Source: Bacteroidia bacterium
GTDB taxonomy: Bacteria; Bacteroidota; Bacteroidia; Flavobacteriales; Flavobacteriaceae
Direction: 5' to 3'
NCBI GenBank assembly: GCA_030430385.1
Contig: JAUIFO010000002.1
Span: 310,001-374,000, forward strand
Length of the DNA: 64,000 nt
Made by a program: the position numbers and the translations under genes. Positions 44,558 through 52,652 of this stretch are shown piece after piece (position 1 is the first letter of the stretch; each line of letters opens with the position of its first letter). The notes below the pieces were generated by a model. The model worked only from the letters and a program-made list of their open reading frames with translations, searched no databases and was not told the origin of the DNA.

Positions 44558-44734
44558 GTCATTCTGAACTAAGTGAAACATCGTTGTTTTACACGTTTTT
44601 AGGCGTTCCCCTTTTGGTAACTTCGAGCACCTCAGTTTCCAAAACGGTCGCGCTTTCCGCAGTCGCTTCCTCCATAGCACTTTATGCCAAGGAGGAGAGC
44701 TCCAACAATGCTTCAATCGCTAACGCAATCATTC
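44558..44734. repeat. Composite repeat-like intergenic element between pyk and dinB
   Basis: Visibly higher in GC than the surroundings. Contents in order: a GTCATTCTGAA string (44558) like that at 13423; an AGGCGTTCCCC boundary (44601); a 33-bp palindrome of the REP-like family (44612-44644); CGCGCTTTCCGC; a second hairpin TCCTCC..GGAGGA (44668-44696); and GCTAACGC at the far end (about 44715). An open frame crosses it on the plus strand but looks like translated repeat, not protein. The layout suggests a decayed or non-coding dispersed element. Confidence 0.5.
44612..44644 (-). repeat. REP-like palindrome downstream of pyk
   Basis: Eleven-base arms (TTTTGGTAACT and AGTTTCCAAAA, one mismatch) enclose the core GAGGTGCTCGA, read on the minus strand. 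Longest arms of the five family members in the window. Confidence 0.65.
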
Positions 44735-45844
44735 CTAAAAATCAAATTTTAGTTGTACACTTATCGGTTGCTCTTTAACCGCTTGTGTTTTCTTTTTAGA
44801 ACCTTCTGTATTCAGATTAGATAAAGAAATTCCTAAAAGCCTCACAGAATTATTCAACTTGTCTTGGTATAACAAATCCTTTGCGGTTTCTAATAAAATG
44901 CTTTTATCGCTTATATAATATGGAAGGGTTTTACTTCGCGTTTGTAAACTAAAGTCGCTGTATTTAATTTTTAAAGTGATTGTTTTTCCTGCCACCTTAC
45001 TTTTTGATAATCGTTTGGCAACTTCTTCAGCTATATGCTCTAATTTTTCGAGCATAAAAACTTCAGACGAAAGGTTTTCTCTAAAAGTACGTTCAGCGGC
45101 AAGCGACTTTCTAATACGATTGGGTTTCACTTCACTAGTATGAATACCTCTAACTACATAGTAATAATAACGACCCGATTTTCCGAAGTTCTGATCGAGA
45201 TATTCTAAGGATTTGGCCTTTAGGTCTTTTCCCGTAAAAATACCTTTTTGATACATTTTTTCAGCCGTCACTTTTCCAACGCCATAAAATTTTCGAATAT
45301 CCAATGCCTCTAAAAATTCAATAACCTCCTCAGGATTAACGGTTTTTTGTCCGTTAGGTTTATTGTAATCACTAGCAACTTTGGCAATAAATTTATTTAT
45401 AGAAATACCTGCAGAAGCTGTCAAGCCTACTTCAGAAAATATACGCTGACGAATTTCTTGAGCAATTAAAGTAGCACTTGGCAATCCTTTTTTATTTTCG
45501 GTCACATCTAAATAAGCTTCGTCAAGTGACAGCGGCTCAACGAGATCTGTATAATCGTAAAAGATGTTTCTAATTTGGTTAGACAGTGCTTTGTAACGTT
45601 CAAAATCGGTTTTTACAAAAATCAATTCTGGGCATAGTTTAATAGCCAACCGACCAGACATTGCGCTTTTTACACCAAACTTTCGCGCCTCATAACTGGC
45701 AGCACTTATTACACCACGAGTTCCGCCACCACCAACAGCTATGGGTTTACCTTTAAGATTTGGGTCATCCATTTGTGCAACAGAAGCATAAAATGCATCC
45801 ATATCGACATGAATAATCTTTCGTATTGGTAAAGTCTCTAGCAT
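44735..45844 (-). CDS. dinB: DNA polymerase IV (Y family)
   Basis: 369 residues. Translesion polymerase. Catalytic acidic motifs 'IIHVDMDAFYASVAQMDD' and 'PLSLDEAYLDVTE'. 'SYEARKFGVKSAM', the helix-hairpin-helix region 'KFYGVGKVTAEKMYQKGI', and the little-finger domain with 'KTITLKIKYSDFS' are present. The C-terminus lacks an obvious beta-clamp QL[S/D]LF motif; it ends 'ISVQLKFDF', where QLKFDF is a plausible clamp-binding variant. Convergent with pyk. Confidence 0.96.
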   Translation of the reverse strand: MLETLPIRKIIHVDMDAFYASVAQMDDPNLKGKPIAVGGGGTRGVISAASYEARKFGVKSAMSGRLAIKLCPELIFVKTDFERYKALSNQIRNIFYDYTDLVEPLSLDEAYLDVTENKKGLPSATLIAQEIRQRIFSEVGLTASAGISINKFIAKVASDYNKPNGQKTVNPEEVIEFLEALDIRKFYGVGKVTAEKMYQKGIFTGKDLKAKSLEYLDQNFGKSGRYYYYVVRGIHTSEVKPNRIRKSLAAERTFRENLSSEVFMLEKLEHIAEEVAKRLSKSKVAGKTITLKIKYSDFSLQTRSKTLPYYISDKSILLETAKDLLYQDKLNNSVRLLGISLSNLNTEGSKKKTQAVKEQPISVQLKFDF

Positions 45845-45919
45845 AATGTAAATTTAGACATTAAATGTTAGTTCGACGGGTTTTCATTTGGTGAAACTGC
45901 TCTCGAGAACGTATCGCTT

Positions 45920-46387
45920 ATGATAGAAATTGAACGTAAATTTTTAGTAACTTCTGAAGACTTTAAATCGGAAGCTTTTGATAGTGTAAGACTAGTGCAA
46001 GGCTTTTTGAACACACATCCAGAACGAACAGTTCGTGTGCGTTTAAAAGGAGAGAAAGGCTATGTAACCGTTAAAGGGAAATCATCTAACGATGGTTTAA
46101 AACGTTTTGAATGGGAAACTGAGATTTCAAAAACCGAAGCCGAAGCCTTGTTACAATTATGTGAAGACGGAATTATTGATAAAATGCGTTACCTTGTACA
46201 GCAAGGACAACATGTATTTGAAATCGACCAATTTTATGGTGCTAATCAAGGACTAATCATCGCAGAGATTGAATTGAATCATGAAACTGAAACGTTTGAT
46301 AAACCAAGTTGGTTAGGACAAGAAGTAACAGGCGATCCAAAATATTATAATTCGCAATTAAGTCAAACACCATATAGCACTTGGTAA
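45920..46387 (+). CDS. CYTH domain protein (class IV adenylate cyclase/triphosphatase-like)
   Basis: 155 residues. Starts with the family signature ExExK as 'IEIERKFLVT', followed by paired basic and acidic residues on a tunnel fold ('TVRVRLKGEKGYVTVKGK', 'RFEWETEI', 'IAEIELNHE'). Bacterial members are usually inorganic triphosphatases. Adenylate cyclase activity is possible but less likely. Divergent from dinB; a lipoprotein gene follows 14 bp after its stop. Confidence 0.9.
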   Translation: MIEIERKFLVTSEDFKSEAFDSVRLVQGFLNTHPERTVRVRLKGEKGYVTVKGKSSNDGLKRFEWETEISKTEAEALLQLCEDGIIDKMRYLVQQGQHVFEIDQFYGANQGLIIAEIELNHETETFDKPSWLGQEVTGDPKYYNSQLSQTPYSTW

Positions 46388-46401
46388 TAAATCGTATTAA
46401 A

Positions 46402-46926
46402 ATGAAACAGATTATTGTAGTATTAAGTTTGTTTTTTCTGATAACGTCATGTAAGGAAAATTCTCAAGCCTCAATAAAATCTATTAAAGATGATGTTACT
46501 GAGCATCAAACAGAAATCGATGACACACAACAAAAGCAGTCTGTAAAAGCTTTAAAACAAGAATTAGTAGATAAGGGTTATCAGGTTTTTGATTATGTAG
46601 ATGAAACTACTAAAGACACGATTATCATGCAGCAATATTTTATTGCATTCTTAAAAAAAGGACCAATAAGAAACCAAAATGAAGAAGAAGCAAATCGTTT
46701 ACAATCGGAACACTTGGCACATTTAGGGAAGATGTATGAAATGGGATATGCAGATATTTCTGGACCATTTGGTGATGATGGTGCCATAAGAGGTATAACA
46801 ATTTATAATGTACCAACCTTAGCAATGGCAGATAGTTTAGCTAATGCCGATCCTATGGTAAAAGCAGGTAGATTAGAAATTGAGATGCATCCTTGGTGGG
46901 CAGGAAAAGGCTTTCCGTTACGATAA
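46402..46926 (+). CDS. YCII-domain lipoprotein
   Basis: 174 residues from MKQIIVVLSL. An ATG seven codons earlier overlaps the CYTH gene and spoils the signal peptide. Lipobox 'FFLITSC', a linker 'KENSQASIKSIKDDVTEHQ', then a YCII-like ferredoxin-fold domain ('YFIAFLKKGPIRNQNEEEA', 'HLAHLGKMYEMGYADISGP', 'IEMHPWWAGKGFP'). YCII proteins are small putative enzymes of unknown substrate; a periplasmic lipid-anchored version is unusual. The linker resembles that of the HMA lipoprotein on the other side of a shared terminator. Confidence 0.85.
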   Translation: MKQIIVVLSLFFLITSCKENSQASIKSIKDDVTEHQTEIDDTQQKQSVKALKQELVDKGYQVFDYVDETTKDTIIMQQYFIAFLKKGPIRNQNEEEANRLQSEHLAHLGKMYEMGYADISGPFGDDGAIRGITIYNVPTLAMADSLANADPMVKAGRLEIEMHPWWAGKGFPLR

Positions 46927-46930
46927 AAAA

Positions 46931-46954
46931 AAGCCACTCTGGATAGAGTGGCTT
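46931..46954. terminator. Bidirectional terminator between the YCII and HMA lipoprotein genes
   Basis: The perfect stem AAGCCACTCT/AGAGTGGCTT has loop GGAT and is flanked by A8 and T6 runs, so it works for both convergent genes. Confidence 0.9.
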
Positions 46955-46974
46955 TTTTATAAGTTTAATTGCGA

Positions 46975-47472
46975 TTACGCTTTTTTGATGCAGCAATCTT
47001 TTTTGCAATCATCAGCACAAGCTGTTTTGTCTTTCATTTTATCAGCGCAACATGCTTTGCCTTCAACCTTTTTGCATTCGTGCTTTTCATTAGAAAAGGC
47101 TTCAACCGTTTTCATGTCTTTTACTTTGTAAGTGTCACCAGCTTTAGCAACAGCTTCTTCTAATGAATTGGTAGTCACTTTAGCTTCGTCATATTCTACC
47201 ATAGCAATTTCCTTTTCAAAATCAACCGTAGCAGATTTTACACCATCCATTTTTGCGATTTTCTTTTCTATGGTTTTAGCACAACCCATAGCACAAGTCA
47301 TACCTTCAATACCAAATTCAGCTTTGGCATAAGTCGCATTAGGATCTAGCTCTTTTTTAGTAGTTGTAACGTCATTGTCAATAGTTTTCACTTCTACTTC
47401 AGCATTGTTTTTACATGCGATAACAGATAATGAAACAAAGGCTACAACGATGATATATTTTAATGTTTTCAT
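46975..47472 (-). CDS. Heavy-metal-associated (HMA) domain lipoprotein with Cys-rich tail
   Basis: 165 residues. Lipobox 'SLSVIAC', linker, then an HMA domain with the metal motif 'GMTCAMGCAKTIEKKI' and 'VDFEKEIAMVEYDE'. The last 35 residues contain about eight Cys and many Lys ('CKKVEGKACCADKMK', 'CADDCKKDCC'), a possible metallothionein-like binding tail. Probably a cell-envelope Cu or other soft-metal chaperone. The usual HMA motif is GMxCxxC; here CAMGC has an extra residue (CxxxC), as in a number of flavobacterial members. A -7 box TATGTTTG lies at 47497-47504. Confidence 0.88.
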   Translation of the reverse strand: MKTLKYIIVVAFVSLSVIACKNNAEVEVKTIDNDVTTTKKELDPNATYAKAEFGIEGMTCAMGCAKTIEKKIAKMDGVKSATVDFEKEIAMVEYDEAKVTTNSLEEAVAKAGDTYKVKDMKTVEAFSNEKHECKKVEGKACCADKMKDKTACADDCKKDCCIKKA

Positions 47473-47565
47473 TGGGTTTAAATATTAAATTCGAAACAAA
47501 CATAATAAATATTGATGTTGGTTGTATGAAAATTAACGATTTTTGTGACTTAGTTTAAGCGACTT

Positions 47566-48444
47566 ATGAGAATTAACAATACCAAATGGATTTATCTTGT
47601 TGTACTAGCTTTAATATGGGGAAGCTCCTTTATTCTTATAAAGAAATCTTTACTAGGATTAACACCATTTCAAATAGGAGCTACACGAACTTTGATTACA
47701 GGATTTTTCTTATTTGCTGTTGGTTTTAAGAGTATAAGATCTATCAAGAAGCCGGAATGGAAATGGGTTGTGATTTCTGGGTTTTTAGGATCCTTTTTTC
47801 CAGCGTTTTTATTCGCTATTGCAGAGACTGAGATTGATAGCGCAGTGACTTCAATATTAAACTCTCTAGTCCCATTAAACACTGTGCTATTTGGTTTTGC
47901 AGTATTTAAAATAAGCTCTACAAAACGGCAAATACTAGGTGTGATAATCGGATTCATTGGAACAAGTATTTTAATTTTAAAAGGCGCCGAATTAAATCCC
48001 AGTCAGAACTATTTGTTTGCAGGATACATCATTTTAGCAACCTGTATGTATGCCTTAAATGTCAATATCATTAAAAAGCATCTTCAGAATGTGAAGCCAT
48101 TAAGTATTGCTACAGGAAATTACGCAGCCATTATGATTCCAGCATTAATCATTTTATTGTTTACCGATTTTTTCAATACTGAAACCTATAGCCATCCAGA
48201 TTTTAAAACGTCAATGCTATGTGTGGTTATTTTGTCTTTTTTTGGAACAGCACTAGCAAAAGTGTTGTTTAATACCTTAGTACAAATCTCGACACCAGTT
48301 TTTGCCTCATCTGTCACGTATTTAATGCCAGTAGTTGCATTGTTTTGGGGCTTGCTTGATGATGAAGGGTTTAGCCTTATTCAAGCTTTTGGAAGTTTGA
48401 TCATTTTGGTAGGTGTTTATTTATCCCATAAACGACAAACATAA
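47566..48444 (+). CDS. EamA/DMT family transporter
   Basis: 292 residues, ten hydrophobic segments in two EamA repeats. 'LALIWGSSFILIKKSL' opens the first and 'ATCMYALNVNIIKKHL' the second; 'PVVALFWGLLDDEGFS' closes the second. Inner-membrane metabolite or drug transporter (RhaT/YdcZ relatives); substrate unknown. Single gene, convergent with the M16 pair and sharing a terminator. Confidence 0.92.
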   Translation: MRINNTKWIYLVVLALIWGSSFILIKKSLLGLTPFQIGATRTLITGFFLFAVGFKSIRSIKKPEWKWVVISGFLGSFFPAFLFAIAETEIDSAVTSILNSLVPLNTVLFGFAVFKISSTKRQILGVIIGFIGTSILILKGAELNPSQNYLFAGYIILATCMYALNVNIIKKHLQNVKPLSIATGNYAAIMIPALIILLFTDFFNTETYSHPDFKTSMLCVVILSFFGTALAKVLFNTLVQISTPVFASSVTYLMPVVALFWGLLDDEGFSLIQAFGSLIILVGVYLSHKRQT

Positions 48445-48447
48445 AAA

Positions 48448-48471
48448 AAGCCGAAGCATTTGCTTCGGCTT
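48448..48471. terminator. Terminator between the EamA and M16 genes
   Basis: The stem AAGCCGAAGC/GCTTCGGCTT has loop ATTT. The minus-strand reading ends in seven T, so it is stronger for the M16 operon than for the EamA gene. Confidence 0.85.
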
Positions 48472-48493
48472 AATATTTTGAAAACAGATTTTA

Positions 48494-50578
48494 TTAATTA
48501 AAATCAGCTTCAGTTACACCTTCATTAAATTTAACCGTTGTAGATTTTAATGTAAATACCTGAGGTCCCATTGTGATTTTTTGGGTATGTGGCATCATTA
48601 CACCATTTACGTCTTTGTAGTCTGAAAACTCTACAGTAGTCGTAGATTTTTGACCGTTTGCTTCTTGAGTAGCTTCAGTTCTAACAAGGTAACCTGTTTC
48701 AGTATCATAATATCTGTATGATTCATCATCACCCATAGTTACTTTTACTTTGTAAGCGTCTTTTCCATTAAACGTAGCAATAGACTCAAGCGACATGTTT
48801 GAAGCCATGAGATAAATTTCAGTGAACAAACCTTTTTCCTCTTGTTTGCTAGACACCTGATCTTCAGTCATTGGAATGCGTTGCCCTTGTTGCTCTGTAT
48901 ATCCAGCAGAACCATCAAACTTTTGCTTCATAACGGTTCCCATACCTTCAATAACCATTTCCATAGATTCTTTGTTAGGAGCCATTGCTTTAATGGTCGC
49001 TTTTGGACTAAATGGCATGCCTTCAATAGTCACATCAGCATTTGTAAGTACAGTGTTAATCCCTTCTAACTTAGCTTTACCACCAACAGCTTTCAAATAG
49101 TTACCAATAACAGTTTCAGCAGTAACGCCTTCAGGAATTGGTTTTGCATAAACAGGCTTTTCAGTTTGCTTTGCATAGGTATCATAATACTTGATTGGAA
49201 TCCCCGTTTTTTCTAAATTTTCTAAAACTTCACTTCCTTTTCCAACAACAATCACTCTAGCATTTTCAGTTTTAAAATATGAATTTGCAACACGCATTAC
49301 GTCGTCTGGAGTAACTGCATTGATTTTTTGAAGATAGGTTGTGTAGAAATTTTTTGGTAAATCATAGCGCTTGATATTTAAAGCATAATTTGCTACAGTT
49401 TGAGGGTTTTCTAGTCCCATAACAAAGTTACCTACGTACTTCATCTTAGCTAACTTGAGATTTTTAGCAGCAACAGGTTCTGTTCTAATGCGTTTGATCT
49501 CTTTTATCATTTCAACTATTGAGCTATCTGTAACTTCATTTCTAACCTGAGCTGTAGCACTAAAACGAGAATCGCCATATCTACTAGTTCCTATTCTAGA
49601 GTAAGCTCCATACGTATATCCTTTGTCTTCACGAAGGTTTTGATATAAGTAACCACTACTTCCACCACCTAAAATAAAATTGGTAATTAAAGCAGCGTGG
49701 TAGTTATCATCTTTCATTTCTAAATCAACATTGTTCGTCAATCTTACATCAGATTGAACCGCATTTGGCATATCTACAAAATTGATTTGAGTATACTGTG
49801 CATTTGCACTTACTTCAGGGACAGTAGTTGTTACATCAATAGATTTTTCCCAAACACCAAAGTATTGCTCTACTTGTTTCTTTACTTTTCTGTAGTCTAC
49901 ATCACCAACAATTACTAAATACGCATTGTTAGGATTGAAGTGTTTTTCATAAAAAGCTACAACATCTCCAAAAGAGATATTGTTTACTGTTTCTTCAGTA
50001 GCAAACTCTCCAGAAGGATGGTTTACACCGTAAGACAATGCAGATCCAACACGACCAGCAATTGTTGCAACACTCTTTTCGTTAACTTTTAAACCTTCAA
50101 GCAATTGCTCTTTTTGCTTGTCGAATTCTTCTTGCGTTAGTAGAGGATTGATAGAGGCATCTGCCATTAATTCTAAAATACGTTCAGAATATTTAGATAA
50201 TGATCTTGCAAAGGCGCTTTGAGATCCAAAATTGATATTTGCACCAAGAAAATCTACTTCTTCATTAAAGTCATCTTTAGGAATAGTTGTTGTTCCATTA
50301 CCAAGCATGCCTGATAAAATCGTTGAAACACCAGCTTTTTTTCCTTCGCGAATAGGTTTGTTATCTATAGTTAAAGAGTAAGAAACTCTAGGTAATTTAT
50401 TGTTTTCAACAACAAGTACTTTAAGTCCGTTTTTTAATTCAAATTCACCTGGAACCTCAATAGCAATTTGCGGCATTGGTCCAGGTTGAGGTTGTTTTGA
50501 TCGGTCTAATTGAGCATGCGCACCAAAAGACATCAAAACGATTATGATTAATAGCGATATATTAGATTTCATTTTCAT
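48494..50578 (-). CDS. M16 family peptidase-like protein, non-catalytic, with LolA-like C-terminus
   Basis: 694 residues. Signal peptide (ending 'FGAHAQ'). M16 fold at about 40-470 ('ELKNGLKVLVVENNKLPRV'), but where active members have HxxEH this one reads 'GVSTILSGMLGNGTT'. The zinc site is therefore missing. The 'R/Y' substrate-binding half is kept ('GGGSSGYLYQNLREDKGYTY', quoted in part). The last 200 residues ('TVLTNADVTIEGMPFS', 'FDGSAGYTEQQGQRIPMTE') resemble a LolA/LppX-like lipoprotein-binding domain. It follows the active M16 gene by 4 bp, implying a two-subunit periplasmic protease. Confidence 0.9.
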   Translation of the reverse strand: MKMKSNISLLIIIVLMSFGAHAQLDRSKQPQPGPMPQIAIEVPGEFELKNGLKVLVVENNKLPRVSYSLTIDNKPIREGKKAGVSTILSGMLGNGTTTIPKDDFNEEVDFLGANINFGSQSAFARSLSKYSERILELMADASINPLLTQEEFDKQKEQLLEGLKVNEKSVATIAGRVGSALSYGVNHPSGEFATEETVNNISFGDVVAFYEKHFNPNNAYLVIVGDVDYRKVKKQVEQYFGVWEKSIDVTTTVPEVSANAQYTQINFVDMPNAVQSDVRLTNNVDLEMKDDNYHAALITNFILGGGSSGYLYQNLREDKGYTYGAYSRIGTSRYGDSRFSATAQVRNEVTDSSIVEMIKEIKRIRTEPVAAKNLKLAKMKYVGNFVMGLENPQTVANYALNIKRYDLPKNFYTTYLQKINAVTPDDVMRVANSYFKTENARVIVVGKGSEVLENLEKTGIPIKYYDTYAKQTEKPVYAKPIPEGVTAETVIGNYLKAVGGKAKLEGINTVLTNADVTIEGMPFSPKATIKAMAPNKESMEMVIEGMGTVMKQKFDGSAGYTEQQGQRIPMTEDQVSSKQEEKGLFTEIYLMASNMSLESIATFNGKDAYKVKVTMGDDESYRYYDTETGYLVRTEATQEANGQKSTTTVEFSDYKDVNGVMMPHTQKITMGPQVFTLKSTTVKFNEGVTEADFN

Positions 50579-50582
50579 GTTT

Positions 50583-51920
50583 TTAGTTGTTAGTTTTTTC
50601 TTTAGGTAAATATTCTAACTCCACACGTTGGTTAGGATTCAGGTATTTTTTCACAACATCTTGAATCTCCTGACGTGTAATAGATCTGTAAATATCAATT
50701 TCATTATTGATTAAGTTCACATCATCGTATAATAAATAATAGGTTGCTAAAGAACCAGCAATACCTTCTACACTAGAATTTGAATTTACAAATCTGTTTT
50801 CGAATTTATTCTGAAGTTTTTGGAAGTCTTTTTCTGAAATTAATTCGTTTTGCATTTTAACGATTTCCTCATCGATTTCTGCAAGTAAGGTTTCAAGAGA
50901 TGTATCACCTAAAGGTAAACCATATACAGCATAAACACTGTAATCCATTTGGTCTATATTAATCGCGCCAGCTTGAAGCGCCATTTTCTTTTCGTCTACT
51001 AATTTTTTGTATAATTTAGAAGATTTACCATCACTTAAATAGGCCGATACCATACTTAAAACATAAGCATCACGTTCTTTAAAACCAGGCGTTCTGTATG
51101 CGGTAATGATTGCAGGAATTTGAATGTTTGGATCGTGGTATTTTGCTTTAATGGTTTCAGTAATAGGCTTTTCTTTAGGGAAGTTTCTCACTGGATCAAC
51201 ACCTCTTGGGATGTCTTCAAAATACTTTTTTACAAGTGATTTAGCATCCTTACTATTGATATCACCAGCAACGACTAGAACAGCATTGTTTGGACCATAC
51301 CATTTTTTGAAATACGCCTGAAACTCTTCTAAAGTAGAAGCGTCTAAGTCTTCCATCTCACCAATGTTCTTGTTCTTATATGGGTGAACTTCAAATAAGT
51401 TATCACTTAAGGCAAATAAAAACTGTCCGTAAGGAGAATTGTCATAGCGTAAACGCTTTTCTTCTTTTACAACTTCATTTTGAGTATCCACACCAACTTG
51501 GTCAATAACAGGATGAAGCATACGTTCTGATTCTAGCCACAACGCTAATTCAAGGTTATTAGAAGGGAATACTTCGTAATAATAGGTTCTATCTAAAGAG
51601 GTGTTTGCATTATTGTTACCTCCATTAGCTGAGATAATTTTTGAGTATTCTCCTTTTCCAATATTTTTAGTACCTTCAAATAGTAGGTGCTCAAAAAAGT
51701 GAGCAAAACCAGTTCGAGGTGCTTTCTCAAGATCTCCTCCTAAGTCTTTTCCACCAACATCATACATTACACTAACAGTAATAACTGGAGCAGTATTGTC
51801 TTGGTGGAGGATAACGTGGAGACCGTTATCTAAATCAAATTCTTCAAAATCAACTTGTTGAGCTTGGGAAGAAAATCCAACAAGCATCAATGAAGCCAAA
51901 ATTAATAAGCATTTTTTCAT
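50583..51920 (-). CDS. M16 family zinc metallopeptidase (catalytic subunit)
   Basis: 445 residues. Signal peptide ending 'FSSQA'. Zinc motif HFFEH (H74, E77, H78) in 'TGFAHFFEHLLFEGTKN', with a downstream Glu ligand in 'QNEVVKEEKRLRYDN'. Also 'NGGNNNANTSLDRTYYYE'. Periplasmic; degrades oligopeptides or processes precursors. Forms a tight two-gene operon with the non-catalytic partner. A -7 box TATTTTTG lies at 51992-51999, giving a leader of about 65 nt; no -33 box seen. The 198 bp to DUF4199 hold nothing else that I can see. Confidence 0.93.
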   Translation of the reverse strand: MKKCLLILASLMLVGFSSQAQQVDFEEFDLDNGLHVILHQDNTAPVITVSVMYDVGGKDLGGDLEKAPRTGFAHFFEHLLFEGTKNIGKGEYSKIISANGGNNNANTSLDRTYYYEVFPSNNLELALWLESERMLHPVIDQVGVDTQNEVVKEEKRLRYDNSPYGQFLFALSDNLFEVHPYKNKNIGEMEDLDASTLEEFQAYFKKWYGPNNAVLVVAGDINSKDAKSLVKKYFEDIPRGVDPVRNFPKEKPITETIKAKYHDPNIQIPAIITAYRTPGFKERDAYVLSMVSAYLSDGKSSKLYKKLVDEKKMALQAGAINIDQMDYSVYAVYGLPLGDTSLETLLAEIDEEIVKMQNELISEKDFQKLQNKFENRFVNSNSSVEGIAGSLATYYLLYDDVNLINNEIDIYRSITRQEIQDVVKKYLNPNQRVELEYLPKEKTNN

Positions 51921-52118
51921 GTGAGTTCGTTTTAAATTAATTGTTATAAGTTGTAAGTGTGTACATTTTTTAAAATGTTACAACAGTTTTACAAAAATAA
52001 GGATTAACAGTTCTAAATAGCGTGTTTTAAGTGTAAAAATTATCTTAAAAATGATGCGTTTTTGATTGTTTTTCACGATTTTATATAGAAATGAAATATT
52101 AATTAAAAACTAACCATT

Positions 52119-52574
52119 ATGAATTCAACATTTAAGATTAGTATAAAATACGGACTAATAGTTGCAATTACTTTGATTGCATATTTTCTAATTCTGAAAT
52201 TATTTGGTCTACACGACAATCCTTGGTTACGCCTAATGAATGGCGTTGTTATGTGTCTCGGGATATACTATGCGGTTAAGTATTACAAGTTAAGTTTTGT
52301 GGAAGACTTCACCTACATCAATGGTGCTAAAACAGGCCTTTTAACAGGCTTTGTTGCCACTGTAATATTTACTTTATTTATGGCTGTTTATATGTTTCAT
52401 ATTGATGTACCATTTACCGAAAGACTTATAGGGGATTGGTTTAGTAATTACGAAGTTAGTGCCAATTTATTGGTGTTTATCATTTTTATTGAAGGGTTGG
52501 CATCTACAGTAGTTTTATCTCTTGCGTTTATGCAACTATTTAAAAAAAGTCGAAATATCCCTCAAAACAGCTAA
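52119..52574 (+). CDS. DUF4199 domain membrane protein
   Basis: 151 residues with four hydrophobic helices (about 10-27, 38-55, 68-92 and 120-143). The N-terminus 'FKISIKYGLIVAITLIAYF' and the 'YKLSFVEDFTYINGAKTGLL' segment are typical of DUF4199, a Bacteroidota membrane family of unknown role. No partner genes; just upstream of the rplU promoter. Confidence 0.85.
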   Translation: MNSTFKISIKYGLIVAITLIAYFLILKLFGLHDNPWLRLMNGVVMCLGIYYAVKYYKLSFVEDFTYINGAKTGLLTGFVATVIFTLFMAVYMFHIDVPFTERLIGDWFSNYEVSANLLVFIIFIEGLASTVVLSLAFMQLFKKSRNIPQNS

Positions 52575-52579
52575 AAACG

Positions 52580-52610
52580 TTTGCAGATTAAGGAAATAGC
52601 AGTATATTTG
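52580..52610 (+). promoter_or_regulatory. Promoter of rplU-rpmA
   Basis: TTTG (52580-52583), exactly 19 bp, then TATATTTG (52603-52610). A full match to TTTG-N19-TANNTTTG, 42 bp before the rplU ATG. Confidence 0.8.
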
Positions 52611-52652
52611 CACTCATTTTTTGAATAAATTAATTAATAAAAACGTTACGCT

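Noticed and set aside
44584..44778. Plus-strand frame of 64 codons between pyk and dinB
   Set aside because: It runs through the composite repeat and into the end of dinB; its Ser/Ala-rich peptide has no protein character.
45880..45915. Further copy of the CTGAGG..CTCGAAG palindrome ('CTGCTCTCGAGAACG') before the CYTH gene
   Set aside because: The core is only partly similar and the flanks do not pair, so it is not counted.
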